Shown: positions 47,733 to 56,358 of the stretch, piece by piece
Numbering within the stretch: the stretch's first letter is position 1
How the letters are laid out: each line of letters opens with the position of its first letter
Source of the DNA: AP-15 sp963774345
GTDB lineage: Bacteria > Pseudomonadota > Alphaproteobacteria > ATCC43930 > CGMCC-115725
Assembly (NCBI GenBank): GCA_963774345.1
Contig: CAVZFB010000062.1
Span: forward strand, 62,001 to 126,000
Direction: 5' to 3'
DNA: 64,000 nt
Translations under genes and position numbers: made by a program
Notes under the pieces: generated by a model
The model's input: only the letters and a program-made list of their open reading frames with translations
Databases searched by the model: none
What the model was told of the DNA's origin: nothing

Positions 47733-48620
47733 TCACAGGGCTGGGTCGGCCAATCCGCGGCGGCGGCAGGCGGCGATCAGCGTGTTGCGCAGCAGGCAGG
47801 CGATCGTCATCGGCCCGACCCCGCCCGGCACCGGTGTGATCGCACCGGCAAGCTTACGCACGGCTGCGAAATCGACATCGCCGACGAGCCGGTTGGCGCC
47901 ATCCGGGCCTGAGATCGCGCTGATCCCGGCGTCGATCACCGTGGCGCCGGGCTTGACCCAGTCCGGTCCGACCATCAGCGGCCGTCCGGTCGCAGCGATC
48001 AAGATATCCGCGCGGTGCGCGATGGCGGCCGCGTCTCGGGTTTTCGAGTGGACCGTGGTGACCGTGCAATCGGCGGCCAGCAGTAACGCCGCCACCGGCT
48101 TGCCGACAATATTCGACCGCCCGAGCACCACCGCCTCGGCGCCCGCAAAATCCGAATGAACTGTCCGCAGCAGCATCAAAATACCCTGCGGCGTGCACGG
48201 CACGAGGCCGGTAAGGCCAGTCCACAGCCGTCCGACATTGACCGGGTGAAAGCCGTCGACGTCCTTGGCCGGATCGACGGCCGAGATCACGCGATGTGTA
48301 TCGATCTGCGGTGGCAGCGGCAACTGAACCAGGATCCCGTCGACCCGGTCCTCCATGTTGAGCTTGTGGATTTCGGCGACGAGCGCTGTTTCGCTCGTGT
48401 CACCCGGCAGGTGGCGTTCGAAGGAGGCGAGCCCGGAGCTGAGACACGCGTTGCCCTTGGCGCGGATATAGCTGCGACTGGCCGGGTCGTCGCCGACAAG
48501 GATCGTGGTGAGGCCGGGGGTTAGGCGGTGCGTGTCGCGCAGCTGCGCCGCCGTTTCGGCGACGCGCTGGCGCAGCTCGGCGGCGATCGTCTTCCCGTCG
48601 ATGATGCGCGCTTCCGCCAC
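47733..48620 (-). CDS. folD: Bifunctional methylenetetrahydrofolate dehydrogenase / cyclohydrolase
   Basis: A 295-residue enzyme of one-carbon metabolism that makes 10-formyl-THF and NADPH from methylene-THF. SRSYIRAKGNACLSSGL contains the catalytic Lys; VDGILVQLPLPPQID, PAKDVDGFHPVNVGRL, LVPCTPQGILMLL, VVLGRSNIVGKPVAALLL and TPVPGGVGPMTIACLL are all canonical. The GTG at 48620 with the AGGGGAG site eight bases before it is the best start. It is divergent from the PEP-mutase-family gene. Confidence 0.96.
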   Translation of the reverse strand: MAEARIIDGKTIAAELRQRVAETAAQLRDTHRLTPGLTTILVGDDPASRSYIRAKGNACLSSGLASFERHLPGDTSETALVAEIHKLNMEDRVDGILVQLPLPPQIDTHRVISAVDPAKDVDGFHPVNVGRLWTGLTGLVPCTPQGILMLLRTVHSDFAGAEAVVLGRSNIVGKPVAALLLAADCTVTTVHSKTRDAAAIAHRADILIAATGRPLMVGPDWVKPGATVIDAGISAISGPDGANRLVGDVDFAAVRKLAGAITPVPGGVGPMTIACLLRNTLIAACRRRGLADPAL

Positions 48621-48742
48621 CCCGTTCTCCCCTATTGCCACCCGAATCTTCGCAAAGTTTATATCCGTTCCGACCGGCGGACGCTGGCAATATGTCGAGA
48701 ACCGGCCATCGGGTCGGCACAGGGCATTGGAGGAGATCGCCG

Positions 48743-49615
48743 ATGGCGATGCGGCAGAAGATGCGCCGGCTGATCGAGCGCACCGGCTACACAATGGCGC
48801 CCGGCGCCTATGACACCTTGACGGCGCGACTAGTCGAACAGGCCGGGTTTGACGCGGTCTATTTGACCGGCGGCGGCTATTCGCGAGCGAACGGCTATCC
48901 CGATCTCGGACTCCTGACCTTGTCCGAGAACGTCCGCTTTATCGGGCTGACGGTCGAGGCGGTTGGGATCCCGGTCATTGCCGACGCCGATACCGGCTAC
49001 GGCAACGCCATCAACGTGATCCGCACGGTGAGAGAATACGAGAAATCCGGGGTGGCCGCCTTTCACATCGAGGATCAGGTCTCACCAAAGAAATGCGGCC
49101 ACTACGACGGCAAGGAGGTTATCTCCGTCGGCGAAATGGTCGGGAAAATCAAGGCTGCGGTCGATACTCGGCAGGACCCTGATCTGATCATCATCGCCCG
49201 CTCCGATGCTCGCGCGGTCGAGGGGCTGGAGGCGGCGATCGACCGGGTCAACGCTTATCTCGCAGCCGGCGCAGACATAGGCTTTGTAGAGGCGCCGCAG
49301 AATGTCGAGGAGCTGCGCATCGTCGCGCGGCAGGTCGCCGGGCCGGCGCTGGTCAACGTATTCGAGGGCGGCAAGACCCCGATGGTGCCGGCCGGCGAAC
49401 TCGAGGCGATGGGTTTCCGGCTCGGCATCTATCCTTCGCAGACCCATCGCGCCGCGATCCGCGCCGCTCAAAAGGTGCTGGCCGCGCTGAAGGAAGATGG
49501 CGACACATCCCGCATCGACGCCGACCTGGCCACCTTCCAGGAGCGCGAAGATGCGGTCGGCACTACCCGCTGGCGCGCGCTGGAGGAAAAATATCTGCGT
49601 ATCGGCGAGAGCTGA
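48743..49615 (+). CDS. Isocitrate lyase / PEP mutase family enzyme
   Basis: A 290-residue barrel enzyme of the oxaloacetate decarboxylase / methylisocitrate lyase group. PGAYDTLTARLVEQAGFDAV, IADADTGYGNAINVIRTV (metal site), FHIEDQVSPKKCGHYDGKEV with the KKCGH catalytic loop, and IIARSDARAVEGLEAAI are typical. A C-C lyase acting on a small 2-hydroxy or 2-oxo acid is likely; methylisocitrate, oxaloacetate and 2,3-dimethylmalate remain possible substrates. GGAGGAG stands ahead of the ATG. No prpC or prpD gene is nearby, so the methylcitrate cycle is not supported. Confidence 0.88.
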   Translation: MAMRQKMRRLIERTGYTMAPGAYDTLTARLVEQAGFDAVYLTGGGYSRANGYPDLGLLTLSENVRFIGLTVEAVGIPVIADADTGYGNAINVIRTVREYEKSGVAAFHIEDQVSPKKCGHYDGKEVISVGEMVGKIKAAVDTRQDPDLIIIARSDARAVEGLEAAIDRVNAYLAAGADIGFVEAPQNVEELRIVARQVAGPALVNVFEGGKTPMVPAGELEAMGFRLGIYPSQTHRAAIRAAQKVLAALKEDGDTSRIDADLATFQEREDAVGTTRWRALEEKYLRIGES

Positions 49616-49697
49616 TGCTGCGGCAGGCTCCGTATCACTGTCGATCCGCAATCCATGATAGGATGCGGAGATTGCATTCCAGGGGTGAAGCAGACGC

Positions 49698-50711
49698 ATG
49701 GAGAGCGGTACGCTGGGGGCCACTCTTTTGGACCACCGCGCAACGCCACGGGCGCGCGATCGCAGAGCGTCGCTGTCAATCAGATTGAGCGCCGTCATCG
49801 TCGCGGCCACCGTCGATGAGCCGCGCGTGCTGACGGTGCAGCTCGGACATGAGCCGGTCGACGCCCTGCCCTCCGGCCCGCTCGAAGTGGAGCACCGGAC
49901 CCTCGAGGTGGGCCTGCGCGCTTGGGTTGAGCGCCAGACGAGCCAAAAGCTCGGCTACGTCGAACAGCTTTACACCTTTGGCGACCGCGACCGAATCGAA
50001 AGCGAGGACAGGCTCGCGGGCCGGGCGTTGACCGTTGCCTATCTGGCGCTGGTGCGGGAGGCTCGGCCCGGCGGCGGAGCCGAGGCGGTGTGGCAGAACT
50101 GGTACCGCCACTTCCCGTGGGAGGACTGGCGAGCCGGCAAGGCGTTAGCGTTGGCGCCGCTCGAAAACCGCCTCTCCCGGTGGGCCGAGGGTGCCGCCAG
50201 CGACGCGGAGCGCCGGCTGCGAACCGAGCGCTTGGGGCTCGCTTTTGGCGCCTCGTGGAACGAGGAACTGGTCCTCGAGCGCTATGAGCTGCTTTACGAG
50301 GCCGGTCTGATCCCGGAGGCATGGCGGAATCTCGGCAGCTCGGTCCCAAACGCTGACGGACCGGCCTTCGGGGCGCCGATGGCGGCCGACCATCGCCGCA
50401 TCCTTGCCACCGCTATCGGGCGGCTGCGCGGCAAAATCAAATACCGCCCGGTGGTGTTCGAGCTGATGCCGCCGTCTTTCACCCTGTTGCAGCTGCAGCG
50501 CACCGTCGAGGCGCTTTTGGGGGTGAGGCTGCACAAGCAGAATTTCCGCCGCCTCGTCGAGCACCAAGGTCTGGTCGAGGAAACCGGCGGGATCAGCGTC
50601 GAGACCGGCGGACGGCCGGCCCGACTGGTGCGTTTCCGACGCGAAGTATTGCTCGAACGCCCAGCCCCCGGTCTGCGCCTGCGCGCCACCCGCCGCACGG
50701 CCGGCATTTAG
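49698..50711 (+). CDS. NrtR-like transcriptional regulator with degenerate Nudix domain
   Basis: A 337-residue protein with a Nudix-fold N-terminal half (LSAVIVAATVDEPRVLTVQL, TLEVGLRAWVERQTSQKLGY, VEQLYTFGDRDRI) and a C-terminal winged helix (RGKIKYRPVVFELMPPSFTL, LQLQRTVEALLGVRLHKQNF). This is the NrtR architecture, a repressor of NAD-synthesis genes that senses ADP-ribose. The Nudix box REUXEEXGU is replaced by AWVERQTSQKLG, so hydrolysis is very unlikely and the domain should act as a ligand sensor. No nad genes are adjacent, so its regulon is elsewhere. An alphaproteobacterial NAD-regulator family of this length is known. Confidence 0.8.
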   Translation: MESGTLGATLLDHRATPRARDRRASLSIRLSAVIVAATVDEPRVLTVQLGHEPVDALPSGPLEVEHRTLEVGLRAWVERQTSQKLGYVEQLYTFGDRDRIESEDRLAGRALTVAYLALVREARPGGGAEAVWQNWYRHFPWEDWRAGKALALAPLENRLSRWAEGAASDAERRLRTERLGLAFGASWNEELVLERYELLYEAGLIPEAWRNLGSSVPNADGPAFGAPMAADHRRILATAIGRLRGKIKYRPVVFELMPPSFTLLQLQRTVEALLGVRLHKQNFRRLVEHQGLVEETGGISVETGGRPARLVRFRREVLLERPAPGLRLRATRRTAGI

Positions 50712-50717
50712 CGGACA

Positions 50718-52250
50718 TCAGGGGCGGGCGGCGCTCTCCGGTAGGGTTCGCTGCCGGCGGTAGCTCAGCGCTTCGGCGATATGCCGGCGGCCGACGAGGG
50801 CCGCACCTTCGAGGTCGGCGAGTGTGCGGGCGATGCGCATCACCCGGTGATAGCCGCGCGCCGACAGACGCAGCCGGTCGGCGGCCCGGACCAGCAACGC
50901 ACGCCCGTCCGGGTCGGGCGCGGCGACCTCGTCGAGCAAGGCGCCATCGGCTTCGGCATTGGTGCGGATGCGGCGCTCCGCCGGCAAATCAGCGTAGCGC
51001 GTCGCCTGCCGCCGGCGCGCCGCCGCGACCCGCCGGGCCACCGAGACGCTGTCCTCGGTAGGAGGCGGCAGGGCGAGATCAGCCGGCGAAACGGCGGGCA
51101 CGTCGATATGCAGATCGATGCGGTCGAGCAACGGGCCGGACAGCCGCCCCTGATAGTCTTCGGCGCAACGCGGGGCGCGGCCGCAAGCCTGCTCAGCAAA
51201 ATGGCCGCAGCGGCACGGGTTCATCGCCGCGATCAGCTGAAACCGCGCCGGATAAGTCACGTGCCCGTTGGCGCGGGCGATGCTGACGCGGCCGGTCTCG
51301 AGCGGCTGGCGCAGCGCCTCGAGCGCGTTGCGGTTGAATTCGGGCAGCTCGTCGAGAAACAACACGCCTTGATGGGCGAGCGAGATCTCGCCCGGATGGG
51401 CCCGCATGCCGCCGCCGACGAGGGCGGGCAAGGAGGCGGAATGGTGCGGATCGCGAAACGGCCGCTCGCGCGACAACCCGGCATTGCGCAGGCCGCCCGC
51501 AACCGACTGGATCATGCCGAGCTCGAGCGCCTCGGCGGGTTCGAGCGGTGGCAGCAGCCCCGGAAGGCGCGCCGCTAGCATCGATTTGCCGGCGCCCGGC
51601 GGCCCGATCATCAACAGATTGTGGCCACCGGCGGCGGCGATCTCGATCGCACGCTTGGCGCTCTCCTGGCCCTTCACGTCCTTGAGATCGAGCCCCGCGG
51701 TGCTCGAAGCGGCAAGGCGGGGCTCCGGCGGCGGCAGCAGCTGGGTCCCTTTGAAATGGTTCACGATCGCCAACAGGCTCGGCGCGGCGATGATCTCGAT
51801 CTCGCCGGCCCACGCCGCTTCGCCGCCGCACGCGGCCGGGCAAATGACCCCACCCTCGCGACCAGCCGCGGCAAGACCGGCGAGCAATACCCCGGCAACG
51901 CTCGTCACCGAGCCATCGAGCGACAGCTCGCCTAGAGCCGTATAGGAGGCGAGCTCGTCGGCCGGCAACGCTTCCATCGCCACCAGCAGCGCCAAGGCGA
52001 TCGGCAGATCGAAATGGCTTCCTTCCTTAAGCACATCGGCCGGGGCAAGGTTGACCGTGATCCGCTTTGGCGGCAGCGCCAGCCCGAGCGACTGCAGCGC
52101 CGAGCGGACCCGTTCGCGCGATTCGGCGACCGCCTTGTCCGGCAGGCCGACCACGGTAAAGGCGGGCAGGCCGGAGGCGATCGTCACCTGGGTTTCGACC
52201 TCCATGACCTCTATTCCGTGGAATGCTACGGTCCGAACCTGCGCGGCCAT
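50718..52250 (-). CDS. comM: YifB/ComM family Mg-chelatase-like AAA+ ATPase
   Basis: A 510-residue helicase that in naturally transformable bacteria speeds branch migration during DNA integration. N-terminal Lon-like fold: MEVETQVTIASGLPAFTVVG, LAPADVLKEGSHFDLPIAL. Walker A is GPPGAGKSMLAARLPGLLPP; PALVGGGMRAHPGEISLAH, GVLFLDELPEF (Walker B) and PCRCGHFAEQACGRAPRC with its cysteines follow. The C-terminal Mg-chelatase helical domain ends it. Together with dprA at 7-8 kb it suggests retained DNA-uptake processing. Confidence 0.95.
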   Translation of the reverse strand: MAAQVRTVAFHGIEVMEVETQVTIASGLPAFTVVGLPDKAVAESRERVRSALQSLGLALPPKRITVNLAPADVLKEGSHFDLPIALALLVAMEALPADELASYTALGELSLDGSVTSVAGVLLAGLAAAGREGGVICPAACGGEAAWAGEIEIIAAPSLLAIVNHFKGTQLLPPPEPRLAASSTAGLDLKDVKGQESAKRAIEIAAAGGHNLLMIGPPGAGKSMLAARLPGLLPPLEPAEALELGMIQSVAGGLRNAGLSRERPFRDPHHSASLPALVGGGMRAHPGEISLAHQGVLFLDELPEFNRNALEALRQPLETGRVSIARANGHVTYPARFQLIAAMNPCRCGHFAEQACGRAPRCAEDYQGRLSGPLLDRIDLHIDVPAVSPADLALPPPTEDSVSVARRVAAARRRQATRYADLPAERRIRTNAEADGALLDEVAAPDPDGRALLVRAADRLRLSARGYHRVMRIARTLADLEGAALVGRRHIAEALSYRRQRTLPESAARP

Positions 52251-52414
52251 GTGTCGGGCGACCTCTCAATCGTCACTCGACTTTAAAGGGGCCAAATTGG
52301 CGGCGCCAGCGCGTTGGCGTGCCGCACCTGCGCAAAAGTTGTGCAACCGACCCACTGGCGTTAACTTTCCGGACGACCCGCCGTTGGACCGACAAAAACC
52401 CGGAGGAGACCGTC

Positions 52415-52849
52415 ATGCCCGATATCGACAACCGCTGGCCGACCTGGGAGCCGCGCGCGCTGAGCCTGTTACGCTTTGTCGCCGGTCTGATCTTTCTCCA
52501 CCACGGCACCGCCAAGCTGCTGGGATTCCCGACTATGCCGGTGTTCGCCCACTTGCAACTCGCCTCGCTGATCGGTGTGCAAGGGTTGATCGAAATCATC
52601 GGCGGTGCATTGATCTGCGTCGGTTTGTTCACCCGTTGGGCCGCTTTTATCCTGTCGGGCGACATGGCAGTCGCCTATTTCATGGTGCATTCGCCGAAAA
52701 GCATTTTTCCGGCGGTGAACGGCGGCGACGCCGCCATCCTCTATTGCTTTATCTTTCTCTATCTGTTTGTCGCCGGCGGCGGCGTGTGGAGCCTCGATCG
52801 GTGGCGCTCCCGCCAAACAGCGGGCGTCTCGGTCCGCGCCGGGAGCTGA
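52415..52849 (+). CDS. DoxX family membrane protein
   Basis: A 144-residue four-helix protein. LSLLRFVAGLIFLHHGTAKL, IGVQGLIEIIGGALICVGLF and DMAVAYFMVHSPKSIFPAVN are the DoxX core; the end is another helix (YCFIFLYLFVAGG). GGAGGAG precedes the ATG. DoxX proteins are linked to oxidative stress and quinone metabolism, but this one's partner is unknown. The 258 bases after it contain no gene. Confidence 0.9.
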   Translation: MPDIDNRWPTWEPRALSLLRFVAGLIFLHHGTAKLLGFPTMPVFAHLQLASLIGVQGLIEIIGGALICVGLFTRWAAFILSGDMAVAYFMVHSPKSIFPAVNGGDAAILYCFIFLYLFVAGGGVWSLDRWRSRQTAGVSVRAGS

Positions 52850-53107
52850 CTGAGCCCGCGAGGCCAGGATATCGGAGACGAAGCGGTCGAGGGTTTCCGC
52901 CTAGGGCGGATCCCGGCGGCGTCCGATCATCAGCGCGCCAGCCGGGTCCGAACCCGCCGCACAAGAACAAATGGAAGCGTGGGTGGAGCTTTGCCCTTGC
53001 CTTCAACCACAGAACGAGTATTGGGATCTCCGCGGACGGGAGAGGGCGATGCCGGCGCCGAAGGCCGGCGCTGGAGAGGTGGGAGCGTATCCCCGCGGAC
53101 CTTGCCG

Positions 53108-54328
53108 ATGCGAATTTTCTTCGTGTGTCAACGCGTACCTTTTCCACCGGATCGCGGCGATAAAATCGCGACTTTTAATGAAATTCGTCATCTCTCGAAG
53201 CAGTACGAGGTGCACGTCTTCTGTCTTGGCGACGGCGCCGCCGATCTCGATAACATCCCCGCTTTGCATGCACATGCCAAAAGTGTCACCGCCGCCGCGG
53301 TGAGCGGGCTGGGGGGCAAGCTCCGAGCACTCAAGGCGCTTCTGGCGGGACGGCCGCTTTCGGTGGCCGCCTTCGACGTGGCGGAGCTGCATCAAGCTAT
53401 CATCCAAAAATACGATGAGCTGCGGCCCGATCTAGTCATCGTCTACAGCTGCAACGTAGCGCAATACGCTGAGCACTTCGCTGGCGTGCCGCGAATCATG
53501 CAGTTTCACGATCTCGATTCACTAAAATGGGCCCAGTACGCCGAACATTCGAGATTCCCTCTCAAATGGATCTATCGGATCGAGGCGAAGCGGCTGCTCG
53601 CGTATGAACGGCGCATCGCGCGCCGATTTAGCCATGCGCTGGTTTGTACCGCGGCCGAGAGGCGCGACTTCGAGCGTCTTTTTCCTGGGATCGCGGTCTC
53701 GCTCGTGGGTAACGGTGTGGACCTCGATTACTTTCGATCCGTGGGGGAGGTAAAGCGCCCCGGATCGATCGTCTTCACCGGAGTCATGGATTATTTCCCC
53801 AATATCGACGCCGTCCTGTGGTTCTGCGACGAGATCCTGCCGGCCGTGCAGGCGCAAGCCCCTGAAGCAACCCTGACGATTTGCGGCAACCGGCCGACCG
53901 CGGCGGTGCGCCGCCTGGCGAAACGGCGGGGCGTCATCGTGACCGGGTGGGTCCCTGATACGCGGCCTTATCTCGATTCGGCAGAGATCTTCGTGGCGCC
54001 TTTGCGGATGGCGCGCGGGGTCCAGAACAAGCTGCTCGAAGCCTTGGCCATGGGCCTGCCCTGCGTCGCCTCTACGGCGGCGTGGAGCGGCACCGTCGTT
54101 CCCAAGGGGGCAGGAATTCTGGTTGCCGATGACGGCAAGGAATTTGCTGCGCAGATCGTCCGTCTCCTGAGGGACGACGCCCTTCGCACCGAGATGGCGG
54201 GCAAGGCCCGCGCGGTCGCCGAATCAAAATACCGGTGGGATCGGCAGATGGCGGCGCTCGACCGGGTCGTTGCCGCGGTCACGGCATGGCCGCCGCGTTG
54301 GCCGCCGATTGCCGCGGCGCCACTTTGA
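53108..54328 (+). CDS. Glycosyltransferase, TIGR03087 type (PEP-CTERM/exosortase-associated)
   Basis: A 406-residue GT4-type glycosyltransferase. MRIFFVCQRVPFPPDRGDKI and ATFNEIRHLSKQYEVHVFCL match the family typically found in exopolysaccharide clusters with exosortase XrtA/EpsH1. VGNGVDLDYFRSV, VFTGVMDYFPNIDAVLWFCD and ARGVQNKLLEALAMGLPCVA (with the EALAMG donor-binding loop) complete the fold. No exosortase, PEP-CTERM protein or other polysaccharide gene is present here, so this copy is isolated. The ATG at 53108 is chosen because it begins the conserved MRIFFV. Confidence 0.88.
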   Translation: MRIFFVCQRVPFPPDRGDKIATFNEIRHLSKQYEVHVFCLGDGAADLDNIPALHAHAKSVTAAAVSGLGGKLRALKALLAGRPLSVAAFDVAELHQAIIQKYDELRPDLVIVYSCNVAQYAEHFAGVPRIMQFHDLDSLKWAQYAEHSRFPLKWIYRIEAKRLLAYERRIARRFSHALVCTAAERRDFERLFPGIAVSLVGNGVDLDYFRSVGEVKRPGSIVFTGVMDYFPNIDAVLWFCDEILPAVQAQAPEATLTICGNRPTAAVRRLAKRRGVIVTGWVPDTRPYLDSAEIFVAPLRMARGVQNKLLEALAMGLPCVASTAAWSGTVVPKGAGILVADDGKEFAAQIVRLLRDDALRTEMAGKARAVAESKYRWDRQMAALDRVVAAVTAWPPRWPPIAAAPL

Positions 54329-54376
54329 CGCCGCCGCGCTGCCCCGACCAACGGCCGTCAAACTAGGGTCGGCCGG

Positions 54377-54688
54377 TCAAGGATCGAAAGGATGAGCCCA
54401 TTTGCCGAGGGCAGTCGCGTAAGTCTGACAACGTCCGGTCGCGTCGACGATCTCGCCCGGCGCCGCCTCCGCGGACTTTAGCACCTGGCGCTGATAGGGG
54501 GTGGCGCAGATCTGATCGGCCAGTAGCGGGTCGACCTGAGGGTTGTAATTGTTGAACTCCGCGAATTCAGGTGGAATCGTGCCAGTAGGCTTCAGCGCGC
54601 TGGTGCTGAACTCGTCCCTGACCGGGATATAGGGCGTGCAGCCGGCGATCAGCAGGCAGGTCAAGGCAAAAGCGGGCAGGGTTCGCAT
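54377..54688 (-). CDS. Small lipoprotein of unknown function
   Basis: A 103-residue lipoprotein. From the ATG at 54688, MRTLPAFALTCLLIAGC is a standard lipoprotein signal with lipobox LIAGC. The mature protein carries two further cysteines (QICATPYQRQVLKSAEAA; TGRCQTYATALG). I do not recognise the family. It sits just past the queG stop on the same strand and converges with the glycosyltransferase. Confidence 0.72.
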   Translation of the reverse strand: MRTLPAFALTCLLIAGCTPYIPVRDEFSTSALKPTGTIPPEFAEFNNYNPQVDPLLADQICATPYQRQVLKSAEAAPGEIVDATGRCQTYATALGKWAHPFDP

Positions 54689-54766
54689 GACGGGTCCGTC
54701 GCTGAGGGCGGCGTGGATTGTGCCGGGCGAATTCGGCGCGCGCAACCATCGTGCGACGCCCGCTAT

Positions 54767-55897
54767 TCAAAGTCCGGCTGGATCGCGCGCCCACTCCTCG
54801 CGGACCAGCGGATCCTGCTCACCGGCGAGCCGGCAGGCGCGCTCGGCCGCGCAGGCTTCGGGCGCCAGGCGGGCAAAGGCCCAGACCGCCGCGGCGCGGA
54901 CCAGCGCCGCGTCGTCGTCGAGGCAATGCCGAGCCGCGGCGACAAGTCCAGGATCGCCCGGCTCGGCGTTGCCGATCGCGATCAGCACATTGCGCAGGAA
55001 CCGGTCGCGACCGGTGCGCTTGACCGGCGATCCGGCGAACAGCCGGCGGAACCCGCCGTCATCGAGTGCGGCGAGATCAGCCAGACGCGGCGCCGTCAGC
55101 TCGGCACGCGGTAGAAAATCGGGTTCGCGCGCGGTCTGCGCGAATTTGTTCCACGGGCAGACGGCGAGGCAGTCGTCGCAGCCGTAGATGCGGTTGCCGA
55201 TGGCCCGGCGCAGTTCGACCGGGATCATACCCTTGTGCTCGATCGTCAGATACGAGATGCAGCGCCGTGCGTCGAGCCGATACGGGGCCGGGAACGCCGC
55301 GGTCGGGCAGACCTCGAGACAGCGTCGGCACGAGCCGCAGTGATCGGGTTCGGGCGGGTCGGGTTCGAGGGCAACGCTCAGATAAATCTCGCCGAGAAAC
55401 AACCACGAGCCGAACTGCCGCGAGACGAGGTTGGTGTGCTTGCCCTGCCAGCCGATCCCGGCGCGCTCGGCGAGCGGCTTTTCCATAACCGGGGCGGTAT
55501 CGACAAAGAGCTTGAGCGCGCCCGGCCATTGCCCCTCGATCCAATGTGCAAGCCCCTTGAGCCGGCGCTTCAAGGTGTCGTGATAATCGCGCCCGCGGGC
55601 ATAGACGGACACGGCGCCGGCCGCGCGATCGTCGGCCAATGCTAGCGGATCGTCCTCAGGCGTATAATTGACCCCGAGCGCAACGACCGTTCGCGCCTTG
55701 GACCATAGCGCCTGAGGATCACCGCGCCGCTGGGCGGTGCCGGCGAGCCAGCCCATATCGCCGTGATAGCCGCGGGCGATGAATTCGCGGAGCCCGTCGC
55801 GCACCTCGTCGGCGAGGCTCGCCGCGGCAAAGCCGACCGCATCGAAGCCATCGGCCAATGCCCGGTCACGGATCGCCTCGCGGATCGGGTCCGCCAC
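54767..55897 (-). CDS. queG: Epoxyqueuosine reductase QueG
   Basis: A 376-residue cobalamin-dependent enzyme that reduces epoxyqueuosine to queuosine, the last step in this tRNA modification. Two [4Fe-4S] clusters are visible: CGSCRRCLEVCPTAAF and CDDCLAVCPWNKFAQ. WQGKHTNLVSRQFGSWLFLG and ISYLTIEHKGMIP are family blocks, and a HEAT-like C-terminal part follows. The start is the GTG at 55897, two bases after the queF stop. The operon runs tgt-queF-queG. Confidence 0.94.
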   Translation of the reverse strand: MADPIREAIRDRALADGFDAVGFAAASLADEVRDGLREFIARGYHGDMGWLAGTAQRRGDPQALWSKARTVVALGVNYTPEDDPLALADDRAAGAVSVYARGRDYHDTLKRRLKGLAHWIEGQWPGALKLFVDTAPVMEKPLAERAGIGWQGKHTNLVSRQFGSWLFLGEIYLSVALEPDPPEPDHCGSCRRCLEVCPTAAFPAPYRLDARRCISYLTIEHKGMIPVELRRAIGNRIYGCDDCLAVCPWNKFAQTAREPDFLPRAELTAPRLADLAALDDGGFRRLFAGSPVKRTGRDRFLRNVLIAIGNAEPGDPGLVAAARHCLDDDAALVRAAAVWAFARLAPEACAAERACRLAGEQDPLVREEWARDPAGL

Positions 55898-55899
55898 CC

Positions 55900-56358
55900 T
55901 TAGCCGCGACCGCGATAGGGCGGCACCCCCGGATCGGGGAGCCACAACCCGGCAGGCGGCGCGGCGGTCTGGTAGAAGACGTCGATCGGGATGCCGCCGC
56001 GCGGATACCAATAGCCTGATATCCGCAGCCAGCGCGGCGCGAGGGCGGCGACGAGCCGGCGGGCGATGCCCAAGGTGCAATCTTCGTGGAACGCCTGATG
56101 ATTGCGGAACGCGCCGAGATAGAGCTTCAACGATTTGCTTTCGAGAATGGCCGCCTCGGGCGCGTAGTCGATCACCAGATGAGCGAAATCGGGCTGGCCG
56201 GTGACCGGGCACAGCGAGGTGAATTCGGGGCAGGTAAAGCGAACCAGATAAAGCAGTCCCGGATGCGGGTTCGGCACGGTTTCCAGCGCCGCCGCATCGG
56301 GCGACGCGGGCAGCTTGGTCGGACGCCCTAGCTGGGTCAGCGCCGATTCTCCACTCAT
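55900..56358 (-). CDS. queF: NADPH-dependent 7-cyano-7-deazaguanine reductase QueF (short type)
   Basis: A 152-residue tunnel-fold enzyme that reduces preQ0 to preQ1 using NADPH. The catalytic Cys lies in FTSLCPVTGQPDFAHLVIDY, followed by LESKSLKLYLGAFRNH and FHEDC with the substrate-binding Glu/His. The short form is usual in alphaproteobacteria. Its ATG overlaps the tgt stop (ATGA). Confidence 0.95.
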   Translation of the reverse strand: MSGESALTQLGRPTKLPASPDAAALETVPNPHPGLLYLVRFTCPEFTSLCPVTGQPDFAHLVIDYAPEAAILESKSLKLYLGAFRNHQAFHEDCTLGIARRLVAALAPRWLRISGYWYPRGGIPIDVFYQTAAPPAGLWLPDPGVPPYRGRG

